NCBI RefSeq assembly: GCF_905207245.1
Contig: NZ_CAJLKP010000060.1
Coordinates: 1 to 38,070 of the forward strand
Source of the DNA: an uncultured Bacteroides sp.
GTDB lineage: Bacteria > Bacteroidota > Bacteroidia > Bacteroidales > Bacteroidaceae
DNA: 38,070 nucleotides
Direction of reading: 5' to 3'
Shown here piece after piece: positions 26,771 to 37,000 of the stretch. How positions within the stretch are numbered: position 1 is the stretch's first letter; each line of letters begins with the position of its first letter. The notes beneath the pieces are model-generated. The model had not been told where the DNA came from. It saw only the letters and a list, made by a program, of their open reading frames with translations, and did not search any database. A program made the position numbers and the translations under genes.

Positions 26771-26777
26771 AAAGATA
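26770..26777 (-). promoter_or_regulatory. Probable -7 element of the ATPase gene promoter
   Basis: On the - strand the bases read TATCTTTG, matching TAnnTTTG. ATTG lies 21 bases upstream (26799-26802) as a weak -33. Transcription would begin near 26763, giving a leader of about 80 bases before ATG 26685. Confidence 0.6.
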
Positions 26778-26911
26778 CCTGGAATTTCCGTAAAAAAGCA
26801 ATAAAGGGGGCTAAAACTTATGTTCTATTTCAAGAAAAGCACCTGAATACTTGATTTCGGCTTTTTAATGTCGTATATTTGTATTCGTGATCTTAATTCA
26901 GATTCAACTTT

Positions 26912-26958
26912 AAATTAGCATAAGAGGAGGAGCAATGCTCCTCCTCTTATGCTAATTT
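26912..26958. terminator. Perfect 23-bp-arm hairpin, probable terminator of the peptide operon
   Basis: The arm AAATTAGCATAAGAGGAGG-AGCA (26912-26934) is followed by one A and then its exact reverse complement (26936-26958). On the - strand it lies about 320 bases after the last gene of the SusC operon and about 140 bases before the ATPase promoter. The stem ends in AAATT/AATTT rather than a long T-tract, so termination is likely but not certain. In the gene-free stretch 26778-27275 it is the strongest structure. Confidence 0.6.
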
Positions 26959-26980
26959 CCCTTTTAATGCCATCCGAAAA

Positions 26981-27200
26981 GCCACATCTGATCTTCCTGA
27001 ATGCCACACTTCAAGGCCTCAAATGCCACAGTTCAACGGATGAAACATGTGGCTTTTGAAATGCTTAGGTGTGGTATTTGCCTTGTTTAAGTATGGCATT
27101 TACATCGTCAGTTTGTAGCAAACACACCATCTATCCAAGTGAAACGCATCATCTGTTCAAGGTAAACAGACCATCTGTTTTGGAAGTATGCCAGTGGTGC
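26981..27200. repeat. Degenerate array with a 22-bp period, partly in inverted orientation
   Basis: GCCACA occurs at 26981, 27003 and 27025, exactly 22 bases apart. Its complement TGTGGC or close variants then occur at 27048 (TGTGGC), 27070 (TGTGGT), 27092 (TATGGC) and 27114 (TGTAGC), again 22 apart. CCATCT-like words follow at 27127, 27149 (TCATCT) and 27171, also 22 apart. About ten units cover the stretch between the hairpin and the end of the C45-like gene. A period of 22 is not a multiple of three and all frames are broken, so it is non-coding. Two helical turns per unit would put sites on one face of the DNA. No identical repeats with unique spacers are seen, so it is not a CRISPR array. 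Confidence 0.7.
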
Positions 27201-27275
27201 AGTTGATTATCGAAAAGAGCTTAGAGGAGTTAATAATATGTAAATCTGCTCTTGACAAGAATCCGTTTTTTAAGG

Positions 27276-28532
27276 TTATAGCAGCTTCAACCGGAAGATT
27301 TCATCGAACTTTTGGGTGATAAATCTATCGCTTTCGTCATAAAGGCGGTAAATATCTTCTGTAGACGGTGTCTGTGATGTGCGCCATGTTTCTATTTTCG
27401 AATAGAGTGTTCTGAACAGTTCCTGCTCTATTTCTTCGTTTAACTGCATATATCCATTTCCTTGTTTATTGAACAACAATTCCCAATTAAAGTAGGTCTC
27501 GGCATTATTGCCACGCGTGTAGCTATATACCCGGTCGCGAAGTTGTGAAGTGGCATCGCATAACGGACTATGATATTTATCACCTTGTACGGATAGCAAA
27601 CGGGGCAATTTTCTGGATGCTCCCTTTGCCCATACCGGAATGGCAGGAGTCACGGGAGGATAGCCAATGACGGTCCACATTGTGGTGAATGAAGCATCTT
27701 CACCCGGTTTCACTCCTTGGATAGCTACGGCACAGGATGATTTCTTGCGGGCAATGAAGTCTTGCTCCACGAACCAACCATTGGTTTGCGGTTTATTAAA
27801 TAGTCCGCTTTTCAAATCTATTCCCATCAACGGGTTGGCAAAAGAACGGGACAGGTGGCTGAACAACCATTCCGGAGTAATCTCCTTAGTGGCGGAAGCG
27901 GTGAAGATTTCCTGTTCGGCCTGCTGATAACGTACATATCCGGCACCCTCGTTCAGCTTGCCACTCACAGAGAAATTAGCACGGACTATGTATCCGTGAG
28001 GTGCCACCGACGGATCATTCACATCGTATTCTGTGTAGTGAGTATAATCTACCTCGAAATAAGCCCCGTTGCCCTGGGCATCAATTACGCCATAGTTGGT
28101 TTCTACTTTCATAGGGCGTGCCAACGTGTCCAGGTAGTGCTTGAAGTCATCCACCGTGGCACAGATTTCCAAGGCACGCTTCATTAGACTTCCGTTTCGG
28201 CTTCCCGTCTTTTCCCCCTCTTTTTTCTCTATCAGATTGTAGGATACGGTGTTCATGATGGAGAATCCAGCCTCATTGGTTCCTATCCAGATGGAACGGG
28301 GATTTTTGGCATAACCGGTTACAGCTATGAAATTATATTTTTCTCCTTTCATATATCTTACACAGTTTAGAAGATCGCTGGTATCACGGTTCTTCCACAT
28401 AATAGGACGTCCGTCCGGGGTTATCTTACCCGAAATGATGGCTGAAGTGCAGGCGTAAAGTGTTTCCATACTTGCTGCCAGCAGAAGAAAAAAGAAGCAG
28501 CTTAAAATAACATATATCCGTTTCATAATCAT
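27276..28532 (-). CDS. Secreted Ntn-hydrolase of the C45 (acyltransferase/amidohydrolase) type
   Basis: This protein of about 418 residues has a signal peptide (MIMKRIYVILSCFFFLLLAA, then SMETLYA) and C28 directly after it in ACTSAIISGKITPDGRPIMW. In C45/C69-like Ntn hydrolases this cysteine becomes the N-terminal nucleophile. Further family segments are WKNRDTS, WIGTNEAGFSIMNTVSYNL, NYGVIDAQGNGAYFEVDYT and APHGYIVRANFSVSG. Members cleave amide bonds of small acylated amines or peptides; the substrate here is unknown. The frame extends to 28814, but that part overlaps the symporter gene in another frame. ATG 28532 gives a 4-base ATGA overlap with the symporter stop; ATG 28526 is also possible. 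It is the last gene of the operon. Confidence 0.85.
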   Translation of the reverse strand: MIMKRIYVILSCFFFLLLAASMETLYACTSAIISGKITPDGRPIMWKNRDTSDLLNCVRYMKGEKYNFIAVTGYAKNPRSIWIGTNEAGFSIMNTVSYNLIEKKEGEKTGSRNGSLMKRALEICATVDDFKHYLDTLARPMKVETNYGVIDAQGNGAYFEVDYTHYTEYDVNDPSVAPHGYIVRANFSVSGKLNEGAGYVRYQQAEQEIFTASATKEITPEWLFSHLSRSFANPLMGIDLKSGLFNKPQTNGWFVEQDFIARKKSSCAVAIQGVKPGEDASFTTMWTVIGYPPVTPAIPVWAKGASRKLPRLLSVQGDKYHSPLCDATSQLRDRVYSYTRGNNAETYFNWELLFNKQGNGYMQLNEEIEQELFRTLYSKIETWRTSQTPSTEDIYRLYDESDRFITQKFDEIFRLKLL

Positions 28533-29857
28533 TGTTTTTTTATAAACCAACCTTTTAAAAACGCTGTCAGCAATACTGCAAGACCGGCAACCAGGCAAAT
28601 ACCTGCAAATAAGAATCCATATCCGTTCAGAAAAGCTACCGGAGCAAATGTGATTAATGAAATCTCTACTGGAGCAACGAACAAATATGCCAGTGCATAG
28701 CTGTCCAGGCAGCGACTTCGCATTTGGGGGTCTACCACGCGGAGCAAAGCAATGCCCATAGCCATTGTGCCCGTGAACCATCCCCAAGTAAAGATAGCTT
28801 TCTCGAACCAACATTCTTTCATTAGTTTACGAGCCATCACAAGCACGTATATCAAAGTTACTATCAGGCCGGATACCAATAATATAAGCAGAGGTATGAT
28901 ATACTCCATCACCACTGAAATTTTGATGGAAGCAATGCCGAAGACGACCAACAGGTCTGTAAATGTTCCACTGATATGTCCTACAGTTTGCGGGCAGATG
29001 TAGTTACTGACTTTAGTTTTGTCGAAGATCTTTTTAAAAAAAATGCCTATGACGAATGCGCAACTGAATACTGGTAATTCAAAACCCGGCATGAAGTAGG
29101 AGACTATCTTACTGATGCAATATCCTCCTAAAGCAACTGTGCAGACAATAATCAGATTGAAAGTCAGCGAGTCAATGGAGATAGATGAACAAGTGCTTTC
29201 TCCTATACTTTCACGTTTTTCATTCGGTAATAGTCCAGTGCGGAGTTCTTGAGGCAGGTCATCATAGTTGGCAAGAAATGAAGTGTAGTTTTTCTTTGTT
29301 CCCCATTTTATGATGACTAATCCCAGGATAACGGAAGCTACTATGCCAAAGGTAGCAGCCGTCATAGCTAAAGTGAGTATCTCATCATAACCGAACTGCC
29401 CAAAAGCCTGTCCAATGGCAGCTGCTGTGCCATGTCCTCCGCAGAAGCCGCTTGGCATAGTGATGCCGAATGCTGGATTCAAAGGCCATATCTGATTCAG
29501 GATAAGCAGTCCGAGAAGAGCACCGAAAGCCCATTGTAATAACATCCCTGCCTGGGAATACGCCCACATACTTCCAATTGCAGCTCCGTCACCTTTTGCT
29601 TTTTGTGATGTAAGGGGCAGGGCGCCGAAGATGAAGGCTATCAGTATTCCGGCATAGACTCCGGTTTGGGTGGAAAGCGGGATTACATTGAAACCGTGGG
29701 GACCTAAAGCCAACCCCATAAACCCAGCCAGAAGGCTGGGTGGAATGAATAGTTTTTGAATCAGCTTTATTTTTACTCTCATGAGCTTGCCTATCAATAG
29801 CAACACAGAGATGATGCCTACGTCGACAAAAAGTGTCCAGGGAGTGAAATCTGTCAT
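28529..29857 (-). CDS. gltS: GltS-family sodium/glutamate symporter
   Basis: This 442-residue inner-membrane protein has about ten to twelve hydrophobic segments. The first of the paired family hairpins is PSGFCGGHGTAAAIGQAF (135-152) and the second lies in FTWGWFTGTMAMGIALLRVVDP (about 352-373). GltS (ESS family) transporters import glutamate with Na+. An internal hydrophilic loop (about 185-230) separates the halves. It lies 11 bases after the M14 carboxypeptidase and overlaps the C45-like gene by 4 bases. This ties glutamate or a related acid to the peptides handled by the operon. The sequence does not show whether the substrate is glutamate itself. Confidence 0.88.
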   Translation of the reverse strand: MTDFTPWTLFVDVGIISVLLLIGKLMRVKIKLIQKLFIPPSLLAGFMGLALGPHGFNVIPLSTQTGVYAGILIAFIFGALPLTSQKAKGDGAAIGSMWAYSQAGMLLQWAFGALLGLLILNQIWPLNPAFGITMPSGFCGGHGTAAAIGQAFGQFGYDEILTLAMTAATFGIVASVILGLVIIKWGTKKNYTSFLANYDDLPQELRTGLLPNEKRESIGESTCSSISIDSLTFNLIIVCTVALGGYCISKIVSYFMPGFELPVFSCAFVIGIFFKKIFDKTKVSNYICPQTVGHISGTFTDLLVVFGIASIKISVVMEYIIPLLILLVSGLIVTLIYVLVMARKLMKECWFEKAIFTWGWFTGTMAMGIALLRVVDPQMRSRCLDSYALAYLFVAPVEISLITFAPVAFLNGYGFLFAGICLVAGLAVLLTAFLKGWFIKKQ

Positions 29858-29868
29858 AAATATGTTTT

Positions 29869-32442
29869 TTATTTAATGCATTCGCTGAAGAATACGGCAT
29901 TCATAAATAGTTTGCTTGTTCCGAACCAGTAAGAGCGGAAGTTCATGTCATCTGCAAATACAATGACGCAACCTGTTTTATAAGGTTTGGCAAAAACAGC
30001 CGGAGTATCTTTCAGCAGTTTTTGGTTCTTTGCAGAGAGGAAACCTGATAATAAAGGTTTGGAAGTGTAATGCAACGGGGAAATATATGGATCTGCATCT
30101 TTTCTGAAGATGATGTTTCCCTTCTTTATTACGGCTATCTCATCCTGGTCCAGTCCCCATGCCAACGGATGCGTTTTATCCAGATGGCAGTTCAGAATGA
30201 CACCTGAGATTGTATTTCCGGCATTGGCAGTCTTCTTATCTTCATAAGTGAGATAAGCGGTTGAATCCGCCTTGATGGTGGTACTCTTGGTTTTCATTGT
30301 CAGGATACCAGCCTCGTTTACCCAATCATAAGCTTTGCCTGTGGCTATCAAAGTGCCACCATTGCCAATCCATTCTTTCAGAACGGCCGTGCTCGTTTTG
30401 CTTAATGCAGGAACTCCATTGGCCATCACGATGACATTGTAGGGTTGCAGCTTTTTGGCAGTCAGTATGTTATCTTCTATCAGCACGGGGCGCATCTGGA
30501 ACCGTTTGTCCAGCAGATACCAGATTTCTCCGGAGTCGGGGATACCCATTGTCCGTCCTACTAATATAGCGACTTTGGGTTGCTTGATGGGCATATAGGA
30601 GGGACTTGCCAAATCTACATCTTCCATCAATCCGGTAGTGGCGGCATAGATATCTACGCCTGCTTCCTTGGAAAGGTTGAGCATCATGGCATAAATTTCA
30701 TCCGAAGAAAGTGGCTGGTTTTGTGCCATGACTTGCACGGTTCCATATCCCATTTCTTTTTTTACATCACCGGAATGGAATGTGAACGGTTTACCGCTAA
30801 CATTGATATAGAGACCTTTCTTTTGCAATTCATAAATCACTTTGGGTACATAAAATTCCCTGTTTTCGAAAATATATCCATAGTCGCTCTTCCCCCCGAT
30901 GACCTGTCCCGGCTGGAAGGTGTTTTCTGTCACCGGCTCGCCCATCAGTCCGGCAGTGCTCTTTACCGGTGCATATTTCAGGTTGAAGGCATGTGGGAAG
31001 GTCCAGGTGGAAATATCATAAAAAGTACTGTCTATATATTCCAGACTATTTTCCATCAGAGCTTTTACCATCATGCTGTATTTTTGTTCTACAGGGATAA
31101 TGTAGGCATCGTCTTTCCTGAATTGTTTGCCGTCGGCAGAAAAATCTTTAGCCAGACGATATACGTCAATCCGATGGTGCGCCATGTTTTCAAGAAAATG
31201 AAAAGCTACCGACTTGGAACCACGTGTGTCGAATACGTACCCTTTGACGGTTTCTTTCTTGGCATCGGCATTTGTCTTTTCATAATATTCTTTCTGATAA
31301 GTCAACAGGCGATCTTTCATCTTATATCCTGCTATTAGGGTAGCATAGGATGCCAATGCCTGGTTGCGTATGGTCCATGCGAAGGAACGGATGCCGTTTA
31401 CAGTCATTCTGAGATGCCCCCGGGATGTTCCTTGTTCATACAGCAGGCAGACTGAACCGTGAATGTCACCATAAGCTGCTCCTTTCCCATAGTAATAATC
31501 ATCATATCCTTCTTTCGAATAATATCCTGTCCCGATTTTATCCAGTTCTTTTGCGCAATAAGAAGAAATCTCAGCAGTCAGGTCCTGATTGAGTTGAGGG
31601 GTGAACGGGTGTGTGCGTTTAGGATGTCCAGGGCTGAAATAATAAGGGCGGGCAGAACCTTGTTCGTGCTGATCCACTACAATGTTGGGAAGCCAGTCGA
31701 AATAGGTGCTTAGTCCATTGATGCCTTCAGGATGTTGTGCCATTAACCAGTCGCGGTTACAGTCCGCCCAGTAATGGTTGGTGCGGCTGGAAGGCCAGGG
31801 CTCCAGAAACTCCCGTGAATTCAGATCACTCACGTCGGTCAGGCTGCGGGTAGTGTTCACCCAGGAGGCGAAACGGTTGATACCGTCCGGATTCGCGCCG
31901 GGAGTCATTACTATAATCGTATTGTCCAGCAGGTTTTTTATTTCCTTTCCTTCGGCAGCAGTCAGGAAATAGGCAATAGCCAGAGAAGCATTGACTCCGG
32001 AAGGTTCATTCCCGTGGATGCTGTAAATGAGGTTCACTACTATCGGCATATCCTTCAATGATAACGAACCGGACTGATTGACATCACTTAATTTGAAGTG
32101 CTCTTCTTTTATCTGGTCTATCTTTTTCTGATTTTCTGTTGAGGTAAAGACGACTTCCAGGAACGGGCGGTGCTGATACGTGCGTCCCATCTCCTTTACG
32201 GTAACCCTGCTGCTGGCGGCAGCCAGGGTTTCCATATATTTCACTACTTGTCCCCAATCTGCATGTTGTTGTCCGAGTTGAAAGCCGAGTACGCTTTCGG
32301 GAGTCGGGATGTTCTTATCATAAATATAATTGCTTTGGGGCAGGAAGTATGATAAATCGTAGGCGTATTTTTCGGGCTGCGGTTGTGCAGCGATGCCTGC
32401 TGCCAGTAGAAGCAGCAGGCATATAAAAGATATTTTTTTCAT
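29869..32442 (-). CDS. Secreted M14 zinc carboxypeptidase with C-terminal GATase-like domain
   Basis: This 857-residue protein has a signal peptide (MKKISFICLLLLLAAGIAAQ). The M14 domain (about 55-380) has zinc ligands H143 and E146 in SIHGNEPSG and H259 in VDQHEQG, substrate-binding residues in CNRDW (228-232) and the likely general base E336 in LLYEQGTSRG. The last 250 residues contain a flavodoxin/GATase1-like part (PKVAILVGRTMGIPDSGEIW ... GNGGTLIATGKAYDW) that lacks an obvious catalytic triad. M14 enzymes remove C-terminal residues from peptides. The ATG shares its A with the SusD stop (TAATG), so translation is coupled. Location is probably periplasmic or surface. Confidence 0.9.
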   Translation of the reverse strand: MKKISFICLLLLLAAGIAAQPQPEKYAYDLSYFLPQSNYIYDKNIPTPESVLGFQLGQQHADWGQVVKYMETLAAASSRVTVKEMGRTYQHRPFLEVVFTSTENQKKIDQIKEEHFKLSDVNQSGSLSLKDMPIVVNLIYSIHGNEPSGVNASLAIAYFLTAAEGKEIKNLLDNTIIVMTPGANPDGINRFASWVNTTRSLTDVSDLNSREFLEPWPSSRTNHYWADCNRDWLMAQHPEGINGLSTYFDWLPNIVVDQHEQGSARPYYFSPGHPKRTHPFTPQLNQDLTAEISSYCAKELDKIGTGYYSKEGYDDYYYGKGAAYGDIHGSVCLLYEQGTSRGHLRMTVNGIRSFAWTIRNQALASYATLIAGYKMKDRLLTYQKEYYEKTNADAKKETVKGYVFDTRGSKSVAFHFLENMAHHRIDVYRLAKDFSADGKQFRKDDAYIIPVEQKYSMMVKALMENSLEYIDSTFYDISTWTFPHAFNLKYAPVKSTAGLMGEPVTENTFQPGQVIGGKSDYGYIFENREFYVPKVIYELQKKGLYINVSGKPFTFHSGDVKKEMGYGTVQVMAQNQPLSSDEIYAMMLNLSKEAGVDIYAATTGLMEDVDLASPSYMPIKQPKVAILVGRTMGIPDSGEIWYLLDKRFQMRPVLIEDNILTAKKLQPYNVIVMANGVPALSKTSTAVLKEWIGNGGTLIATGKAYDWVNEAGILTMKTKSTTIKADSTAYLTYEDKKTANAGNTISGVILNCHLDKTHPLAWGLDQDEIAVIKKGNIIFRKDADPYISPLHYTSKPLLSGFLSAKNQKLLKDTPAVFAKPYKTGCVIVFADDMNFRSYWFGTSKLFMNAVFFSECIK

Positions 32443-34040
32443 TATAATGGATTTTGTTTACATTCCGGGTTTACAGCACATTCGTCTTTGGGGAATACCC
32501 ATTGCCACTCCTTGTGACCGACTTCTCTGTAACGGTTTTCTTCACCCATCGGATGGGCATCGTACATATTATAATTAGAAGCTTCGGGGTCCACATTGGT
32601 CGGCATGGTGGTATTGCTATTCCAGGGAGCATCGCTGTATCCTAATTCGGTGCGGGGTTTGGGACCTCTATCTAATGGCATGTTCAGGCGTTTTAAATCG
32701 AGGAAGCGGAATCCTTCTCCCCATAATTCAATACGTCTTTGGAACATCACCTCGTCTATCAGTTCCTCCCCGATCTTAGTAGATAGTTGATATTCCGGGT
32801 CACGGTGGTGAGCCAATGGATAGAGTGCATTGGCTGCTTCGGTATATTTGCCAGCACGAGCATAACCTTCAGCTTCAATCAACATCATCTCAGGTAGGCG
32901 CATCCAGGGAACATCACCACACTTGGCATTTTCATCGGCCAATAAGAACTTATTTGCCATATAGTTACGGATATAACCGCCAGTGGGGATGATTGGCTTG
33001 GGAGTTGTTTTGGGATCTTGTGCGCGAGGGAACCATAAAGTTTGGCGGATATCAGTATCCGAAATCTTATTGTATAGTAAGTTATAAATGGCGCGTGGTG
33101 TGTTTTTGTTATAACTTACATTTTTGTTCGACATAAAGCTATGGAAATCCTTTAATGTACCTGCTTGGTCTTCTTGTCCTTTCTTACCCCAAAGCCATTC
33201 GGTATTGGTCTGGTCGCTCATGCGGTTATTGAGAGTGGTATAGGTATCGTCTTGTAATTTGGCGCCTGACTTCTCAACCACTTGTTTGGCCATTTCCGCA
33301 GCTTCCAGCCACTTACCCTGTGTCAACAGGACACGTGACTTTAAGCCGCGCGCCACATGTACATCAATATGGGATTTATTCTCTTTCTTTAAAGTCGTTA
33401 CGTGCGACAGCAATTCGATGGAGTTGTCCAAATCTTCATTGATTTGGGCATATACCAGTTCTACACTGGAACGGGGTAGATTCTCTGTCGAATTATCAGT
33501 ACGCAGAATAACACCCAATTGTTCATTGCTTTCTCCTGCTTTATAACGTTCTCCCCAACATTGCACCAGATTGAAGTAAGCAAAAGCCCGGTAGGCTAAA
33601 GCTTGGCCCTTGATATAATCTCGTTCCTCTTGTGTGCCTATAGCATTGTCTATATTGAGAATAATCATATTGGCATTGGATATGAATCTGTAGAACAGTT
33701 TATAATGATATTCTAAATGGCTGGACGATACATTGCGGTGTAAAGTCCACTTTGCAGATGATTGGAATTGGGCATTGGCACGGGTGTATACCAGATCTTC
33801 TCCCATCATGTCCATCCATATCATGAAAGTTTGGAATCCTCCTTGTGCATACGAACTGGAGAGTGAGGGAGTATACATCAATTTATGCAAACCATTGATA
33901 GCCATCATTCCTCCGGCTGTGGTTTCAAACATTTGCGACTGATCTACAGTCTGGGTGGATTTAGTTTCCATGAAGCTGTCTGCACATGAACAGAACCCTA
34001 TCATGAATGCAGAGAATGTTGCAAGTATTATCTTCTTCAT
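32442..34040 (-). CDS. SusD/RagB-family surface lipoprotein
   Basis: This 532-residue protein is the lid and binding partner of the SusC-type barrel encoded directly upstream. It has a lipoprotein signal (MKKIILATFSAFMIGFCSC, lipid on C17 or C19). The N-terminal part has the TPR-like helices of SusD (QMFETTAGGMMAINGLHKLM, IKGQALAYRAFAYFNLVQCW, ARGLKSRVLL). The C-terminal part has the typical end with MLIEAEGYARAGKYTEAANA, LIDEVMFQRRIELWGEGFRF and LDLKRL. The ligand cannot be read from sequence; the downstream peptidase and symporter argue for peptide. The gap to SusC is 29 bases and the overlap with the peptidase is 1 base. Confidence 0.94.
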   Translation of the reverse strand: MKKIILATFSAFMIGFCSCADSFMETKSTQTVDQSQMFETTAGGMMAINGLHKLMYTPSLSSSYAQGGFQTFMIWMDMMGEDLVYTRANAQFQSSAKWTLHRNVSSSHLEYHYKLFYRFISNANMIILNIDNAIGTQEERDYIKGQALAYRAFAYFNLVQCWGERYKAGESNEQLGVILRTDNSTENLPRSSVELVYAQINEDLDNSIELLSHVTTLKKENKSHIDVHVARGLKSRVLLTQGKWLEAAEMAKQVVEKSGAKLQDDTYTTLNNRMSDQTNTEWLWGKKGQEDQAGTLKDFHSFMSNKNVSYNKNTPRAIYNLLYNKISDTDIRQTLWFPRAQDPKTTPKPIIPTGGYIRNYMANKFLLADENAKCGDVPWMRLPEMMLIEAEGYARAGKYTEAANALYPLAHHRDPEYQLSTKIGEELIDEVMFQRRIELWGEGFRFLDLKRLNMPLDRGPKPRTELGYSDAPWNSNTTMPTNVDPEASNYNMYDAHPMGEENRYREVGHKEWQWVFPKDECAVNPECKQNPL

Positions 34041-34069
34041 ACTATTTCTTTTCTAAGTGAATAAAACGT

Positions 34070-37000
34070 TTAGAATGTCAGATTAAGCCCCATTGTAAAT
34101 ACTCTGGACGGCAGATAAACATCTCCGTTACTGGCATAGCCTGAGATATTTTTACGTGGGTATATGCCTTGTCTCTTTGTAATCTGGAATACATTCTCGG
34201 CAGAGAAATAGAGTTTCAAATCGGATAGGCTGAAACGGCTAATCCAAGTTTTAGGAAAGGTATATCCGAAATTGATAGTGGATAGTTCCAGCATATTTGA
34301 GGAAACAAGCCATTGGGTAGACGAACCGGTCAGGTTAGTGGCGTCGCTTCCATTGGAAACTCGGGGTACATTGGTTATATCACCCGGTTTCTGCCAGCGT
34401 TTCAATATATCTACGTGCATGTTGGAATAAGATAACGAACCTGTACCCGGTGACATCAGGGAAGAATAGGCGGTGTCATACATCTTTCCACCCAATTGGT
34501 AGTAGAATGTCAAGGCAAGGCTGAATCCTTTATAGGTTAGGTTGGTACTGATACCACCGCTTACTTTAGGCATGGCATCACCGGAGTAATCTTCCAACGC
34601 TTCATTTATATCGGTGGTGTAAGTCGTTCCGTTCACATCGACCAATGACTCGGATTCTTTCAAAGCTGTTTCATTAGGCAAATAAAGACTGCTTCCGGTT
34701 GCCGGATCAACGCCCTTCCATTGTTTCAGATAAAATTCGTAACGGGAATGTCCTTCTTCTATTTTATGCTTACCACTGATGAATGGATCAACAGGTAAAT
34801 CTGTAACCTTATTTTTGATGTGGGTAGCGTTTACATTCACATCCCAAGTAAAATCTTTCCGGTCGAATATATTTGTGTTTATTTCTACTTCTATGCCTCG
34901 GTTGTACATACTTCCTGCATTCATATCCTGAGACTCCATACCTGTGGAAAAAGATAGTGGAACAGAGAACAATAAATTACTTGACTTGCGATTGAAATAC
35001 TCTATGCTACCTCTGATTTTATTGAGAAAACCAAATTCCACTGCAACGTCAAAGTTGCGCGATACTTCCCATTGCAGATTTTTGTTACCTAGCGAACTTT
35101 GAATATATCCGGCTTCCCCTGCATTTTGGGCATTTTCATAGGTAGCTCTCCACGGATAATAACCTCCAATGTCGTCATTTCCTACTTCACCGTAGGAAGC
35201 TCTCAGTTTTAATAAATCGATGAACTCGAATTTGCTCATGAATTTTTCTTTGTCAATGCGCCATCCACCTCCTATCGACCAGAAGTTACCCCAACGGGAA
35301 TCTTTATAGAAACGTGACGAACCATCGCGGCGGAAAGAACCGGATACAAAGTATTTACTATTGTAATCGTAATTGAAACGTGAAAGATAGCCTTCTGTAG
35401 CATACTTGTGAGTATAGGAATTGGGAGTAGTATTCAAATTGGAATAGTTTCCCAATTCATAGTTGTTATCAAACTTCTGGTCCTTCATGGAAGCAGTCAG
35501 ATAATTGTATTCATATTCATAACTTTCGTGCCCCAGCAAAATATCAAAATGATGTTTGTCTATTACTTTGGTATAAGTCAATAACTCATTAAAGGTCCAA
35601 GTTGTGGTGAATGAATTACTTTTTGTGGCAGTACCTGTATTTCCTTTTTCGGGATAGACGATGGCTGCTGAAGAAGATAAGTAGGAATTGGCTCCCACGC
35701 CTCCGTTGAAAGTAAACTTGAAATCTTTCAGGAAAGAGACTTCGGCATATACTTTTGCATTGAGGGTGTTCCGCTTTTTACTGTTATAATTCTTCTGTAA
35801 TTCCAGTGCAGGATTGTTGCCTGAAACGTAGTCGCGGGCAGGAACTTCTATTCCATTTACAGAATAGCCGGTTCCGAAGTCGTAAATCAGATTGCCGTTG
35901 GCATCTCTTAAGTATTCACCGGTTTCCGGATTGTGTACGTGGATAGGATAGATAGGACCCACATAGCGTACAAATCGGAAGGGGTTAATATTGTTTCCTT
36001 GACTTTCATTCTGATTACCGTCACTATAACTCAGATTAGCTGACAAGTTGGTCCCGACTTTCAGCCATTTTGTGATTTGTGAATTGACGTTGGCGCGTGC
36101 AGTGTAGCGCTTGAATTGTGAACCAATGATGTAGCCATGTTCATTCGTGTAACCGATAGAAGTGAAATAATCACTTTTCTCCGTACCCCCACTGATAGAA
36201 ACTGAGGCATCCGTACGGCTACCTAAGCGCTGAATAGCATCTTCCCAATCGGTGTCATTCGCCCACAGAAGCTGTGCATTGGGATTTACGACTCCCGTAC
36301 TGCTGACCACTTGGTCACGTGGCATGTTGAAGGGATTATAAGAGAGGTTATCGAATAAATTGATTGCAGCTTCTGCGCCTGCTGTTTCCCAACTTTTTCC
36401 ATCTCGTACATATTGATTGCGCAGATTTTCCCAGTAGAGCGTTACATAGTCGTTTACTCCTACCTTCTTGTAGTCGTTACTTTGTTTGGCAGTTATGCCC
36501 TGATTGAATTTAAGATTGACAGTCATTCTCTCTTTATGGCCTCTTTTTGTGGTAATCATAATCACACCGTTGGCGGCACGCGAGCCATAAAGCGCAGAAG
36601 ACGCTGCATCTTTCAATACAGTTAAGCTCTCAATATCATTAGGATTTATACTACTGATAGAATTATCATAAGGCATGCCGTCTAAAACTATTAGCGGGCT
36701 ATTGCTGGCTCCAAATGACCCTACGCCACGAATATAAATAGAGGGCTCAGAACCGGGTTGACCATTAGCGGTTGTCACTTGTACTCCCGATGTGGCACCC
36801 ACCAGTGCATTGGTGATGGTTGTTACCGGTTTTGCTTCAAGTTTGTCCGCCTTTATCAGACTGGCAGAACCGGTGAATGAGCTCTTCTTTGAGGTACCAT
36901 AAGCTACCACGATGACTTCATCCATCATCTGAGTATCACTTTCCATAATAATCGTCATATCAGACTGAATAGGAAGAGTCTGTGTCACTAACCCAACGAA

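Noticed and set aside
26981..27200. CRISPR array
   Set aside because: The 22-bp units are degenerate throughout. There are no identical repeats alternating with unique spacers, and no cas genes.
28533..28814. Long N-terminal extension of the C45-like hydrolase
   Set aside because: It overlaps the GltS coding region in another frame, and the signal peptide begins at 28532 or 28526.
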